A DNA stretch of 64,000 bases from Granulicella aggregans (GCF_014203275.1 NZ_JACHIP010000005.1:558001-622000); one strand, 5' to 3'; counted from the first letter of the stretch, positions 1-9,856 are shown. Program-made: numbers and translations. Notes: generated from the letters alone by a model not told the origin.

Positions 1-917
1 CCGGAAGAGAGACGACGGTCTCTGCCGTGGACGATGATGAGTTGATCGCCAGCGCCGATGGCGAGGCCGTTCATAGGGCCGCCATCGAATCTGCCCAGCG
101 CGAGTGCGGTGGCGGAGTGTGGCAACTTGAAGATCTCTGGCTCAGCCTTGATCGCGCCTTTGGGCGACTCGTAGACAAGAGCTCGCGGGCCGGATGCGGT
201 ATCCACCGAGACGATGATATCGGCGAGTCCATCTGCGCGATTGACCTCACCGGCGATGAGCGCGAGGATGTTGCCGGAGATGTCGATACGCTTCGCTGAG
301 AGCAACGTGCCGTGGCCGCTGCCCCTTAGGAAGTAGAGCGCGGTGCTTCCGCGTTGCGCCGTGACAATGTCGAGGTGGCCATCTGCGTCGAAGTCGCCGG
401 TAACGACGAAGTCCGGCCTCTCCGGAAGCGTGAAGGAGCGGGCATCGGGGAAGAAAGGCCGGGGAGGGCCATTCAGTATCGCGGCACCATATGGCCAAAG
501 GGCCTGGATGTTGCCGCGATGAATTGTGAGGCTGCCGCCCTTGCCCGAGGCGAAGCCGCTGACGAGATCGGGAACGCCATCTTCATCGAAGTCGGCGGAG
601 GCCAGCGCGACGGGATCGCCATTCGAAGATGCTCCAAGGCCATTGCCCAGCAACTGGCCCTCGCAGAGGTTCAACGGAGTCGCCCCTCGCTGCTGGACGC
701 GCGCCAGCGACTGGCCGCCGCTCCGAGAGGTAGCGCATCCGCCCGGCACGCGCCTCCGCACGGTCGCTTCCTGCTGGCCAAACGCGTTGGCCGTAAGGCA
801 GAGCATTAGCGATGCGGCAATCGTCCAGATGAAGCCGGACAGCGATGCGGTCAGAGAGATGGAACGGTGGCCGGGTTTCGAAGACTGAGGTTCCGCGCAG
901 TACACGTTAAGTGGCAT
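1..917 (-). CDS. Secreted FG-GAP/VCBS-repeat protein (C-terminus beyond window)
   Basis: Reading the minus strand from the ATG at 915-917 gives an open frame of about 305 codons that leaves the window at base 1, so the C-terminus is missing. A GGAAGGA ribosome site lies about 7 bases before the ATG. The N-terminus has a hydrophobic signal segment (around residues 25-47, ending in ANAFGQQ). Two calcium-binding-like FG-GAP/VCBS signatures follow: ADFDEDGVPDLVSG and GDFDADGHLDIVTA, with a weaker third (VNRADGLADIIVSV). Such repeats build beta-propeller blades in exported or cell-surface proteins; what this one binds cannot be told. It is divergent from the sigma-factor gene. The FG-GAP family is clear; the role is unknown. 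Confidence 0.8.
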   Translation of the reverse strand, partial: MPLNVYCAEPQSSKPGHRSISLTASLSGFIWTIAASLMLCLTANAFGQQEATVRRRVPGGCATSRSGGQSLARVQQRGATPLNLCEGQLLGNGLGASSNGDPVALASADFDEDGVPDLVSGFASGKGGSLTIHRGNIQALWPYGAAILNGPPRPFFPDARSFTLPERPDFVVTGDFDADGHLDIVTAQRGSTALYFLRGSGHGTLLSAKRIDISGNILALIAGEVNRADGLADIIVSVDTASGPRALVYESPKGAIKAEPEIFKLPHSATALALGRFDGGPMNGLAIGAGDQLIIVHGRDRRLSS

Positions 918-1058
918 GGAGCATTCCTTCCGGATAAGGCAACCTTGGGGGCACTTAGAATGCGTGAAACTCGGACAGAATGAATCACGCCCTCTTTGGC
1001 GGTCGCTGGGAAGGGCCTCGGCACGCGCCGGTAACCGAGCCGAGACGATCGGTGCTCC

Positions 1059-1068
1059 GAACCGGTTA
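1059..1068. promoter_or_regulatory. Candidate LacI-type operator half of a shared element
   Basis: The perfect palindrome AACCGGTT (1060-1067) sits in the divergent region between the FG-GAP gene and the sigma-factor gene. The same core recurs at 22944-22951 upstream of the large glycoside hydrolase. AACCGGTT cores are typical of LacI-family operators. No LacI gene lies in this window, so the regulator is inferred only. The rest of the 918-1181 gap shows no gene. Confidence 0.3.
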
Positions 1069-1181
1069 CTACAAGCCAAGCGCTTCACGACAAAGGGATT
1101 GATCGTCGAATTGACGCTCCCGTACATTCATTTCGTTACACTTACCGAACCAGCGTTGGTCGGGCTCAGGGGATTCCAGTT

Positions 1182-1769
1182 TTGGCGGAGATCACGTTAC
1201 TGCTGCAGCGGTGGGAGGATGGGGAGCCGGCGGCGCTCGAAGAACTGATGCCGATGGTCTATCCGCATCTTCGCGAGGTGGCCGCCGCCTATGTCCGCCG
1301 CGAGCGGACACCCGATCTGCTGCAGGCAACGGCACTCGTCCACGAACTCTACATACGTCTGCTCAACCAGAAGAAGGCGAGTTGGAACGATCGCCGCCAC
1401 TTCTACGCCTTCTCGGCGCGCATCATGCGGATGATCCTGATCGACCACGCGCGTAGCAACCTCACGGAGATGCGAGGCGGCAATGCTCCGCATCTCCCTC
1501 TGAGCGAAGACCTGCTGTGGGTGGATATCGGGAGCTCGGACCTGCTGGAGTTGAACCGGGCGCTCGATGAACTGCAGGCTGTTGATCCTGAAAAGGTAAA
1601 GCTGGTGGAGATCCGATACTTCCTGGGATGTACCGCCGAAGAGACAGCGGAGCTGACCGGAATCTCAAAGGCGACGGTGGATCGTGAACTCCGCTTCGTG
1701 AAGGCGTGGCTTTATCGAAGGCTCTACCCGGAGCGCAAGCCGCTCTATGTCCAAGTTGAGTCAGTTTAG
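1182..1769 (+). CDS. ECF-family RNA polymerase sigma factor
   Basis: A 195-residue sigma factor of the extracytoplasmic-function type. Region 2 is visible as LLQATALVHELYIRLL followed by the FYAFSARIMRMILIDHAR stretch; this combination is typical of the ECF group common in Acidobacteria and Planctomycetes. Region 4 is the C-terminal helix-turn-helix (RYFLGCTAEETAELTGISKATVDREL, read in two parts). The start is a TTG preceded by AGGGGA at 1168-1173, 8 bases upstream. It would direct core RNA polymerase to a specific promoter set. No anti-sigma factor is present; the Ser/Thr kinase 62 bases downstream is its probable functional partner, an arrangement frequent in these phyla. Targets are not evident. 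Confidence 0.9.
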   Translation: MAEITLLLQRWEDGEPAALEELMPMVYPHLREVAAAYVRRERTPDLLQATALVHELYIRLLNQKKASWNDRRHFYAFSARIMRMILIDHARSNLTEMRGGNAPHLPLSEDLLWVDIGSSDLLELNRALDELQAVDPEKVKLVEIRYFLGCTAEETAELTGISKATVDRELRFVKAWLYRRLYPERKPLYVQVESV

Positions 1770-1831
1770 GTTCATTTCACGCTGTCTTCGATAAGAGCCT
1801 CGTCCTTCAGGAGAATTCTCTTCGCAAGATC

Positions 1832-4570
1832 ATGAACGAAGCGACGAAACATTTCAGACGTGTGCAGGAAGTCTTTGACGAAGTCATTGCACTTCCAGAT
1901 GATCGTCGCGATACGCGGCTCGATGAACTGTGCGGTTCCGACACCGAGTTGCTGGCGGATGTGCGTTCTCTGCTCGCGGCCATGGTCGAAGAGATGGAGG
2001 CGAGCGGCTCCCTGCGGGAGTCCTCTGCGGCGCGTCCGCAGGATCTGGCGCAGAGGCGAATCGGACCTTATGAGATCGAGTCGCTGCTGGGCCGCGGCGG
2101 CATGGGAGCGGTCTACCTGGCGCACCGTGCCGATGGCCAATACAACAAGAAGGTCGCAATCAAGCTGATCGATCTACCGCTGGCCACAAATCTCTTTCGT
2201 GAACGCTTTCGCAACGAGCGACAGATACTGGCCGGCCTCGATCATCCTTCAATCGCACGGATGCTCGATGGCGGCGTAAGCCCGGACGGCGATCCGTACC
2301 TTGTGATGGAGTACGTGCAGGGCAAGCCGATTCATACATTTTGCACGTCGGCAGGTATTGGGCTGCGTGACCGGCTGAAGCTGTTTCAGGGTGTCTGCGA
2401 AGCTGTACAGTTTGCCCACCAGAACCTTGTGGTACATCGCGACCTCAAGCCGGACAACATCCTGGTGGACAGCGAGGGCAAGCCGCACCTGCTCGACTTC
2501 GGAACAGCGAAGCTGATCTCCGCTTCCGAAGCAGATGTGAAGAGCGCGTTTACCAGGGAGGGCTTTCTCTCGTTTACGCCGCAGTACGCCAGTCCGGAGC
2601 AGGTGCTGGGCAAGCCGATCACCACGGCGAGCGATACCTACTCTTTGGGCGTTCTTCTTTATGTGTTGCTGAGCAACACGCTTCCCTATGAGCTGAATGA
2701 GTTCTCCACGGACGAGATGATCCGCGTGATCTGCGAACAGGCTCCACGCCGGATCGCCGCAGCGCCAGAGTTCCATGCTCCACTCGGCGGCGACCTTGAG
2801 GCCATTGTTGCCAAGGCGCTTCGCAAGGAGCCCGAGACGCGCTATCGCACTGTGCAGGAGATGCAACTCGACGTTCAGGCTTATCTGGAAAGCCGGCCTG
2901 TCTCCGCGCGGCAGGGGACGATTCGTTACAAGGCCACGAAGCTGATTCGACGCAATCGGCTTAGCTTCTCCATTGCGGCGCTGCTTACTCTCAGCCTGAT
3001 CGGCGGGTCCATCGCTATTGGGTGGCAGGCTCGCATCGCCAACCGCCAACGGCGCATCGCCGAGGCGAGGTCCACCGATCTCCGCGAGCTGAGCAAGAGT
3101 CTGCTATCCGAACTGGACGACGCGATCAAGCAGATTCCCGGGTCCACAAGCGCCCAGCAGCTTCTCGTTACGCGCGTGCTTGAGCACCTCGATCGCATGT
3201 CAAACGACGCGCGCGGCGATAGAATCGCGGAACTCGATCTGGCAGACGCCTACACGCAACTCGGCAAACTTCAGGGCGACGCCTATGAACAGAATCTTGG
3301 CGATAAGCCCGGTGCTGTAAAGAGCCTGGACAAAGCAGTCGCAATCGCAACTCCTCTAGCGAAGGCGAGCCCGCGCGATACAGTGGCGCTGACTACGCTC
3401 GCCCGAGCGCTGGACGCCCGTGGAGAAGTGCTGAGCCAGACCGACGACAACACAGGGGCAGCCGATAGCCTGCGTGCTTCAATCGACTCTTATAAACAGT
3501 TGATCGACCTCCCTGGAGTGACCCCGGATCTACTCTTTGAAGCTGCCGATGTCTACGACATACTAGGCGACCTTCTTGGCCAAGACACGGGCTTTGGTGA
3601 TGCGGCGGGAGCCCTGGACAACTATCGGAAGACAATCGCGATCAATACTCGCGCCCTGGCAATCGATCCCAACTTCATGAAGGTCAAGCGTGGATTGGTA
3701 ACGATGCAGATGAAGCTGGGCAATGTTCAACTGGAGACTGATCCCCAGGCAGCACTTCTCGACTTTCGCGGCGCACTGAGTGCGGATGATGCTCTGCCAA
3801 AGAAAGAGAAAGAGCGATTGAACATGCTGCGGCTGCATGCTTTATTGGTGCGAAAAGAGGGGGATGCGCTCTCCCAGCTAGGCAGGTATAAGGATGCCGT
3901 TCAGAATTTTGCGCGATCCCGAAAGGAGTATCAGGATCTAGCGGCTGCGGACCCGAAGGACTTCCGCGCGCTTGAAGACGTTCACCGCGAGTTGCGCGAC
4001 GAAGCAGTCAGCTATGAAGATGCCAGCGATCCGCGGCTGGTCTCTACTCCTGCTGCGCGTCAACGCAGCCTTCTCGAGGAAGAGCGCGTCTTGGCTGAAG
4101 AAGAAACTTCTCTGAGGCGATTGCTTGCGATTGATCCTAAAGAGATCAGATTCAAGACGGCGCTGGATGCTGCTCAGGCAAATCTCGGCACTGTAAGGTA
4201 TCGGCTGCACGGGCAGGAATCAGAGCAGAAGATGACTTCGGCCCTTGCAGATCTGAAGAAGGACGCAGTTGGAGATGGAGCTTCATCCATGATTCTCGAC
4301 CTTGTCGTGACTACGTTCCTGCAAGCCGAACCGACCACGTTGCGTGATCCTTCATTCGCGTTAACTCAGGCCAAGCGTGGGGTGGAGCTGACACATCACA
4401 AAGCGCCAGGCTGGCTCTTATCGCTGGCTCAAGCGTATGCAGCAGCAGGAAAGAACCAGGAAGCGCGTTTCGCAGCCGAGGAAGGTCTCAATATGCTTCC
4501 TCCGCCCACCAACGATGAAGCGATCTCTCGAATGCGCAAATTGCTACAGCTGTATTCGGCTCCCAATTAG
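1832..4570 (+). CDS. Membrane Ser/Thr protein kinase with C-terminal TPR domain
   Basis: A 912-residue protein. A PknB-type kinase domain spans about residues 75-360: glycine loop GRGGMGAVY (near 88), VAIK lysine (near 109), catalytic loop HRDLKPDNIL (near 203), DFGTAK metal-binding motif, and SPEQ in the activation segment. All key residues are present, so it should be active. One membrane helix follows (about 376-400, in RLSFSIAALLTLSLIGG). The remaining 500 residues are helical TPR-like repeats. If the kinase faces the cytoplasm, the TPR region would lie outside. It is on the same strand as the ECF sigma gene with a 62-base gap, so the two are probably co-transcribed and the kinase may control or respond with that sigma factor (inference). 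Confidence 0.92.
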   Translation: MNEATKHFRRVQEVFDEVIALPDDRRDTRLDELCGSDTELLADVRSLLAAMVEEMEASGSLRESSAARPQDLAQRRIGPYEIESLLGRGGMGAVYLAHRADGQYNKKVAIKLIDLPLATNLFRERFRNERQILAGLDHPSIARMLDGGVSPDGDPYLVMEYVQGKPIHTFCTSAGIGLRDRLKLFQGVCEAVQFAHQNLVVHRDLKPDNILVDSEGKPHLLDFGTAKLISASEADVKSAFTREGFLSFTPQYASPEQVLGKPITTASDTYSLGVLLYVLLSNTLPYELNEFSTDEMIRVICEQAPRRIAAAPEFHAPLGGDLEAIVAKALRKEPETRYRTVQEMQLDVQAYLESRPVSARQGTIRYKATKLIRRNRLSFSIAALLTLSLIGGSIAIGWQARIANRQRRIAEARSTDLRELSKSLLSELDDAIKQIPGSTSAQQLLVTRVLEHLDRMSNDARGDRIAELDLADAYTQLGKLQGDAYEQNLGDKPGAVKSLDKAVAIATPLAKASPRDTVALTTLARALDARGEVLSQTDDNTGAADSLRASIDSYKQLIDLPGVTPDLLFEAADVYDILGDLLGQDTGFGDAAGALDNYRKTIAINTRALAIDPNFMKVKRGLVTMQMKLGNVQLETDPQAALLDFRGALSADDALPKKEKERLNMLRLHALLVRKEGDALSQLGRYKDAVQNFARSRKEYQDLAAADPKDFRALEDVHRELRDEAVSYEDASDPRLVSTPAARQRSLLEEERVLAEEETSLRRLLAIDPKEIRFKTALDAAQANLGTVRYRLHGQESEQKMTSALADLKKDAVGDGASSMILDLVVTTFLQAEPTTLRDPSFALTQAKRGVELTHHKAPGWLLSLAQAYAAAGKNQEARFAAEEGLNMLPPPTNDEAISRMRKLLQLYSAPN

Positions 4571-4796
4571 GTGGAGTCACCGCATCCGGAGCCACACGTT
4601 CGTCTTCGTGCGGTTCAATGCAAATTCATTTGACATACGGGGCCAATATGCTGAAGATGTTGATCGCTCTCCTGATAGGCGCTTCAGAGTCTTCAAAAGC
4701 CATACCTGGATGAGCTCCTGATTTGCCCCATTTCGCGCCATTCTGGCGTGCCTACTGCCTGACTCGGCCCCGTTTGAATCTTTAGAGCAAACCTTT

Positions 4797-4859
4797 GCGC
4801 GCGGATCGTCGAGCTTCGCATTGCGCGCGGATCGTCGAGCTTCGCATTGCACGCGGATC
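4797..4859 (+). repeat. Tandem 26-bp direct repeat in the leader of the giant-protein cassette
   Basis: Two perfect 26-base copies lie head to tail at 4797-4822 and 4823-4848, with a third truncated, slightly changed copy starting at 4849 (GCACGCGGATC). Each unit contains GATCGTCGAGCTTCGCATT. The repeat lies in the 372-base gap 4571-4942 between the kinase and the first giant gene. The rest of that gap shows no convincing gene. The array could bind a regulator or be a chance slippage product. Confidence 0.85.
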
Positions 4860-4942
4860 TGCGGCTACGCCCGCATGTGAGCATGCGGAATCTGTAACGC
4901 AAACATAGGGCCACGCACCACTGTTTCGCAGGAGGTAAGACC

Positions 4943-7900
4943 GTGGCGAATGTCGTTCTGGGTTTACAGGCAGGAATAGCTAGCGGTGCTGAGGCCACAT
5001 TCGATGGGCAGCCGATGCAGCGCGGAACGCATCTTCGCTGGGGGTTCAGCCCCGAACTTGGCTTCCCTCCGGGTGGCTTCTGGCTCTGCCGCAAGGAGAT
5101 TAAGGGCGTAACGCAACCATCTCCCACCTCCAGCCATGGCAACGAGAGCAGTTTGTCCGGTGCGATCAGCCACATCATGGGCGAGGCCTCGACGATGCTG
5201 AGCCGCGTCGCCGACTCGCTCGATCCCGCGAGCGCAACGCAGCCGAGCAACGAATGCAACCAGCAGCCTGCCGCTGTCTCCGCGACCGGTGTGAACCAGT
5301 GGGTGGCTACGCCACCACGCGCATGCGAGAGCGTCACCGTCGCCGGCTGTGCTGCGGATGGCTGCGAGGAAGTCATCATCGAGACGTTTTCGAAGGACGC
5401 CAACGGAGAGCTGCACGTCTCCAAGCGGCAGATTGTTCGCGTTGAGAGCGGAGGCTTCCGTGTCCGCATCGCCGCTCGCGAGATCTCCTGTGTCCGCGTA
5501 GTGGGAGCGGGCAGCGTAGACGAGTGTGGCTGCGAGGTATTGCCCCCCACTTGCTGCGACGGAGGCAAGGGCGGTGGCGGCAATGGAGGGGGTCAGGGGC
5601 CTCCCGGAAACGGCGGCGATCCCGGCTGGGGTGATCCGGGCCGGGATGGATGGCAGTGTTGGCGCGTTCCCTTCACGTTGCCGCTCACGCTTGCGAAGTG
5701 GCCTGCTCGTTATCACGGTGCGCCCAATCCGGCGACAACTCCGCCCAGCGTGGTCCAGAAGGACGATATCAAAGAGGCTCTTCGCCGCCTGGGAACGTTG
5801 CAGCTCTCCGAGGGGCTTTCGGCAACTCAACAACGGAAGGAACTGGAGACTCTTCGCGTCGAGCTGATTCGGCTGGTGCAGGGTTATCCTACGGTCCTCC
5901 AGGCGGACGTGCCGCTGAGTACCTCTCCGTCAGCCGCGAACGCTCCGAATCTCAACCTGAACCTGATCCAACAACTGCTCCTGCTCGCGCTCGATCCCTA
6001 CTTCGCCCGTGTGCTCGGCCTATACTTCGTCGACGAAGACACTGCGCCCGGGGTCATCTATGAGTACCGCATCACCGGCTACTGGGGCCTGACAAGTGCT
6101 CAGTCGGATGTCGTCTATCCCGGGCTGGCGCAGGCAGCGCCGTTGGCGCGAGGCTTGGCCAACTTCGATGGAATGTCAATCCAAGCGCTTAACAACTCTT
6201 CGCTTTGGCGCTGGACCCGCGATGATGCCAACGGAAACTATCGGCCACTCACTGACCCTGCGGCACCGTTCCAGGTGAACTCCACGGTAAGCACTGCGCT
6301 TGCGGGATTCATCCCGGCTCAACAGCCGGCAGCTCTCCTTGCCGTGTTCTCGAAGCCTGTCTTGTTCGGCTTTCCGGCGCCTCCCCCTGAGGTCTCCATC
6401 AAGCTACCGCATGCCTATCCCCAGGTGGACATCCAGATAGCAGGGAGAGGTACGGTCTTTGCGTTCGCTGAGGGCGTACTGGTTGCGTCAACCAGCTTCA
6501 ACAGCGCTCAGCTTCAAACTGCAACTGCCGTGGTTGCAAATCCCGACACTCCCATCGACGCCATCGGGATTACAGGTCTGGGCGGCGTTCTCTTCGGCCC
6601 CGAGATCGTCCTGGTGGGCAGCCTCCGTCTGCACCTTATCGCGCCCGACATGATCGGGACGCGCTTCGCGATCGCTCCTGCGACGCACCACCTGATCCCG
6701 CTCGCCGCTCCCGGCGATCCCATCGCCACCTTCCGCCATCGCCAGGCGGATGTCGATCCCGCAACGCTGACCTTAGTTCCGCACAGCCTCTTCGATGTCG
6801 AATGGCCCGCGCCTGATCTGCCGACCGTCACACCGCCCGGCAACCCGATCACCGACCCCGGTGCCCTGCCCCCGCCAACCTTGCCCATCGGCTTTGTCGC
6901 CGAGCGCGAGGACACCGGCAAACCATCCAGCATAGTCCGCATCGCCGAGCGCATCGTGGCCGCAGGCTCGCCGACGCCCGCTCACTCGAAGATTACGTCG
7001 AAGCGTCTCTACCGGCTCGCCGACAACGGCGTGGTCGATCCCATCACCGCCTATAGCTATCGCGTCGCCGGCTTCGACATCTTTGGAGCACTTGGCAAGT
7101 GGAGCCACCGCACCGCGGCGTTGCCGGTCGAGAAGATCGCCGCCGCGCCGACGCAACTCCGCATACTACAGTTCGATAACACTAGCGCCAACGGTGGCGC
7201 GCCCTCCGCCGATGGTTCAGCATGGGTCGGCGGCAGGCTCATCTTCAACGTGAACTGGTCTGGCGCTGCGTTTCTGATGTACCCGGATGTCGAGACCGCT
7301 CGCATCAACATCGAATTCCTTGATATCGCCACCGGCGTGCCCGCTGGCACACTGACAACCGCCGACATTACTCTGCCCGCGCGCAACGTTCAGGCGCTCA
7401 CGGTGGCCTCGGTCGATGTCACACCGTCGGGCGATGGCTCGACGTGGACCGTCGATATTCAAACCACCCCCGCGTTGCCCGCGCTCGGCGTTCGCGATCC
7501 CGCGGCAGTGTTGATGCTGACGCTCGCAGATGGCACCAACGAGCGCTACGTCGTGCGGCCATCCAATCCGAACGATCCCAATCCTGGCCCCATCACTGCG
7601 CGAATCAAGGCCGGAGCGGCGGCGCGCATCGTTGCCACGCCAGCCGCATTCGTCAATCAGCCTGCCTATCTCGTCAGTGGATATGGCAAGCAGATGTCGT
7701 TGTCGGTGCCGATGAACATTCCCATCGACCAGCAGACGGCGCGGGCACGGCTCTCGGTCACCGGCTCCACAAAGAATCCGTTCGACGCAACGGAACAGAT
7801 CATCGACCCAAACGGTATCAACCCGCCGCGCCCCGAGCCGCAGTCGGTCGCGTTGGCCTTTACCGGGCCGCAGCGGCTGGTGCCGCCCGCACCGCCCACC

Positions 7901-9247
7901 CCCGTACATGACGTGCATCACGTCTACTACGATCCGGCTGACTTTACCGGCAGCGCTGGCAAGACGCTGCCCTTCGACACCAGCGCGCCTACAGGAATCT
8001 CCGGCTACATCCTGGAGCGCGCAGCGGTGCGTTCGCTCATCCTTGCAGACTTGAAGCGGCGCGGTGGCAATGCTGTCGACAATAATCCGTCGATCGCGGG
8101 AAGGCCCGACCTCACTGCGTGGATCACAGAAGTCCCAGCATGGATAACAGCCTACAACGCGCTCAACGGGACCACCTTTACGACGGCGAACGTCCTGAAC
8201 GATGCCGCAGCGCAACGCGCCTTCGTCGATCACTTCTACGGCGGTCTGCTCGATGATGAATTGCGCGCGCTTGCGGATGTGGATGCGAATCTTGCCGGCT
8301 TCGCGCGGGTAAATACGCAACCTGTCCCTCCGAAGTCGGCCATCTCGGATGCGGTCGACGGCACTGGTTTCGGTCGCAACCTGTACAAGCTGGCGGCGGT
8401 GAATGCCTCGGGCAGCGTCAGTGGAGTCACCGGCTCCATCGGGCCGTACTACACGCGCATTGTCACGCCACCGCGTCCGCCGGTTTTCTACAAGCTGCAA
8501 GCGACGCAGTCGGCGATCATCGCGGCATGGGCGCTCGACAGCAATCCGGATGTGGCAGCCTACATCATCTATCGCGCGGGCACCGCCGCATCCCTCACGG
8601 ATCTTCGCTACTTCGGCGCTGATCCTACGCATCCCGTCGCGCCCTCCGCTCTTGCCGCAACGCAGTTCAACCCGAAGGTTGCGCAAGGTGTCTCGTTTGG
8701 GGCCGGACTTCTCGATCCACGCATCATCGGCCTCACGCCCGATCCCAGGCTCTGCGCGCGCGACTACGAAGACAGCGACGCAGGTGAGATCGCACTGCCC
8801 ATCGGCCCTGCGCCCGACGCGATCAACGGCGTCTATCGCCTAGCGGAGTACGACGCGAAGCTCGATCCGCTGGCGCAGAAGGCGTTCAACTACTGGACGC
8901 CGCCCGCCAAAGGAGGCATCGCGCAGCTCATCATCGATACGCTGACGCAATCGCGCCTCACCGGCCTTCGCATCGGCCTCGGTCGCGGGGTTCCCGTCGT
9001 CGTCGTCGCAACGTTCGCAGGAAAGGTGAAGGTCTTCGGGCAAGTCCCGATACGCCGCGCGGCCTTTGTCGACGGGTTCACCAGCGGCGGCACGCCCGCC
9101 GATCCGAACGCGATCTCCGGCGCTCCATCGCTCAATCTCACCGGCCCCAACTTCTATTGCATCGTTGCCGTGGACATCTTTGGCAACCTCTCCACACCTT
9201 CGAAGGCCTTCTCCGCGCAGTTGCTTGCGTTGGCCTCCGGCTCATAA
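4943..9247 (+). CDS. Giant protein of unknown function, cassette protein A (1434 aa)
   Basis: A GTG start with an ideal AGGAGGT (4930-4936) six bases upstream. I do not recognise the family with certainty. No signal peptide or membrane helix is visible. The N-terminus carries a compact motif, GTHLRWGFSPELGFPPGGFW. A cysteine-rich stretch follows at residues about 90-205 (for example CESVTVAGCAADGCEE and CGCEVLPPTCC). A glycine-rich linker (about 206-235) leads to a long beta-rich remainder with fibronectin-III-like stretches such as VAAYIIYRAG and SYRVAGFDIFG. It reads as a multi-domain beta protein, possibly structural or binding. It is first in a same-strand set with two further unknown genes. 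Without an export signal, it is cytoplasmic or leaves by a non-Sec route. Function is not assigned. Confidence 0.8.
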   Translation: MANVVLGLQAGIASGAEATFDGQPMQRGTHLRWGFSPELGFPPGGFWLCRKEIKGVTQPSPTSSHGNESSLSGAISHIMGEASTMLSRVADSLDPASATQPSNECNQQPAAVSATGVNQWVATPPRACESVTVAGCAADGCEEVIIETFSKDANGELHVSKRQIVRVESGGFRVRIAAREISCVRVVGAGSVDECGCEVLPPTCCDGGKGGGGNGGGQGPPGNGGDPGWGDPGRDGWQCWRVPFTLPLTLAKWPARYHGAPNPATTPPSVVQKDDIKEALRRLGTLQLSEGLSATQQRKELETLRVELIRLVQGYPTVLQADVPLSTSPSAANAPNLNLNLIQQLLLLALDPYFARVLGLYFVDEDTAPGVIYEYRITGYWGLTSAQSDVVYPGLAQAAPLARGLANFDGMSIQALNNSSLWRWTRDDANGNYRPLTDPAAPFQVNSTVSTALAGFIPAQQPAALLAVFSKPVLFGFPAPPPEVSIKLPHAYPQVDIQIAGRGTVFAFAEGVLVASTSFNSAQLQTATAVVANPDTPIDAIGITGLGGVLFGPEIVLVGSLRLHLIAPDMIGTRFAIAPATHHLIPLAAPGDPIATFRHRQADVDPATLTLVPHSLFDVEWPAPDLPTVTPPGNPITDPGALPPPTLPIGFVAEREDTGKPSSIVRIAERIVAAGSPTPAHSKITSKRLYRLADNGVVDPITAYSYRVAGFDIFGALGKWSHRTAALPVEKIAAAPTQLRILQFDNTSANGGAPSADGSAWVGGRLIFNVNWSGAAFLMYPDVETARINIEFLDIATGVPAGTLTTADITLPARNVQALTVASVDVTPSGDGSTWTVDIQTTPALPALGVRDPAAVLMLTLADGTNERYVVRPSNPNDPNPGPITARIKAGAAARIVATPAAFVNQPAYLVSGYGKQMSLSVPMNIPIDQQTARARLSVTGSTKNPFDATEQIIDPNGINPPRPEPQSVALAFTGPQRLVPPAPPTPVHDVHHVYYDPADFTGSAGKTLPFDTSAPTGISGYILERAAVRSLILADLKRRGGNAVDNNPSIAGRPDLTAWITEVPAWITAYNALNGTTFTTANVLNDAAAQRAFVDHFYGGLLDDELRALADVDANLAGFARVNTQPVPPKSAISDAVDGTGFGRNLYKLAAVNASGSVSGVTGSIGPYYTRIVTPPRPPVFYKLQATQSAIIAAWALDSNPDVAAYIIYRAGTAASLTDLRYFGADPTHPVAPSALAATQFNPKVAQGVSFGAGLLDPRIIGLTPDPRLCARDYEDSDAGEIALPIGPAPDAINGVYRLAEYDAKLDPLAQKAFNYWTPPAKGGIAQLIIDTLTQSRLTGLRIGLGRGVPVVVVATFAGKVKVFGQVPIRRAAFVDGFTSGGTPADPNAISGAPSLNLTGPNFYCIVAVDIFGNLSTPSKAFSAQLLALASGS

Positions 9248-9299
9248 ACCGCTCACGCTCTCCGAACAAAGCAGAACGAGAAACAGGAAGGAAGATGTC

Positions 9300-9791
9300 A
9301 TGCCGACAGATCCAATTGCTCCAGTAATCAACGCGCTGAGCGTTCTGGTCACTCCCAATCCCGCGGCTGCGACGGGCGCTCCTTCGCAGTGGGAGTCACC
9401 GAATAACGCCTCGGACGCATCTCTCTTCGGTCCCATTCAGACATTGCTCACGCTCATCTTCGGAGCCTCGGCCGATATCAAGACGACGGGCCAGGCAATT
9501 CACAAGTCTCTGACAGACGTCTCGGGCGTGGTGCAAAGCATCGCCGACGGCCTTGCCAGCCTGCCCAGCGCGACCGACGCCATGAACGCGATGAACGCTT
9601 TGCAGCAAGGCCTTGCATTGGCCCAGACGCTCGCGCCCGGCGGCGCCAGCACGGTGCTCAGCTCAGGCAGCGCGCTCTTCACGCAGGTGCAAAATCTACT
9701 TTCAGCCACCAGCGATATCGGAGTCGCAGCCGCTGAGCTGGCTCAACTCTCGCAGCAGCTTCGCGAGTTGGCGAACCTCTTCCCTGCCTAG
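9300..9791 (+). CDS. Small helical protein of unknown function, cassette protein B (163 aa)
   Basis: The ATG at 9300 is chosen because AGGAAGGA (9285-9292) precedes it at good spacing; an upstream extension of the frame overlaps the previous gene and has no such site. The protein has no signal peptide. From about residue 40 on it is low-complexity, Ala/Leu/Ser-rich and predicted helical by eye, with heptad-like spacing (DVSGVVQSIADGLASLPS; AAELAQLSQQLRELANL). It could form a coiled coil or a small helical bundle, perhaps an adaptor between the two giant proteins encoded on either side. It lies 52 bases after protein A and 65 bases before protein C, consistent with one transcript. No family recognised. 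Confidence 0.72.
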   Translation: MPTDPIAPVINALSVLVTPNPAAATGAPSQWESPNNASDASLFGPIQTLLTLIFGASADIKTTGQAIHKSLTDVSGVVQSIADGLASLPSATDAMNAMNALQQGLALAQTLAPGGASTVLSSGSALFTQVQNLLSATSDIGVAAAELAQLSQQLRELANLFPA

Positions 9792-9856
9792 AGCGGAGGA
9801 GATCCAGAAGTAACGAGAACGCTTCGAGAGCAAGCTCATCGGAAGAAGGTCCAGGC

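Noticed and set aside
247..498. Minus-strand frame of 83 codons inside the FG-GAP gene
   Set aside because: Arg/Pro-rich shadow; the FG-GAP reading frame on the same strand explains the region and has repeat motifs and a ribosome site.
916..1248. Plus-strand frame of 110 codons before the sigma gene
   Set aside because: Overlaps the divergent promoter region and the sigma gene start, has no family pattern and no good ribosome site.
7217..8686. Minus-strand frame of 489 codons inside giant protein A
   Set aside because: Arg/Asp-rich composition typical of an antisense shadow in high-G+C DNA; protein A has the better start signal and composition.
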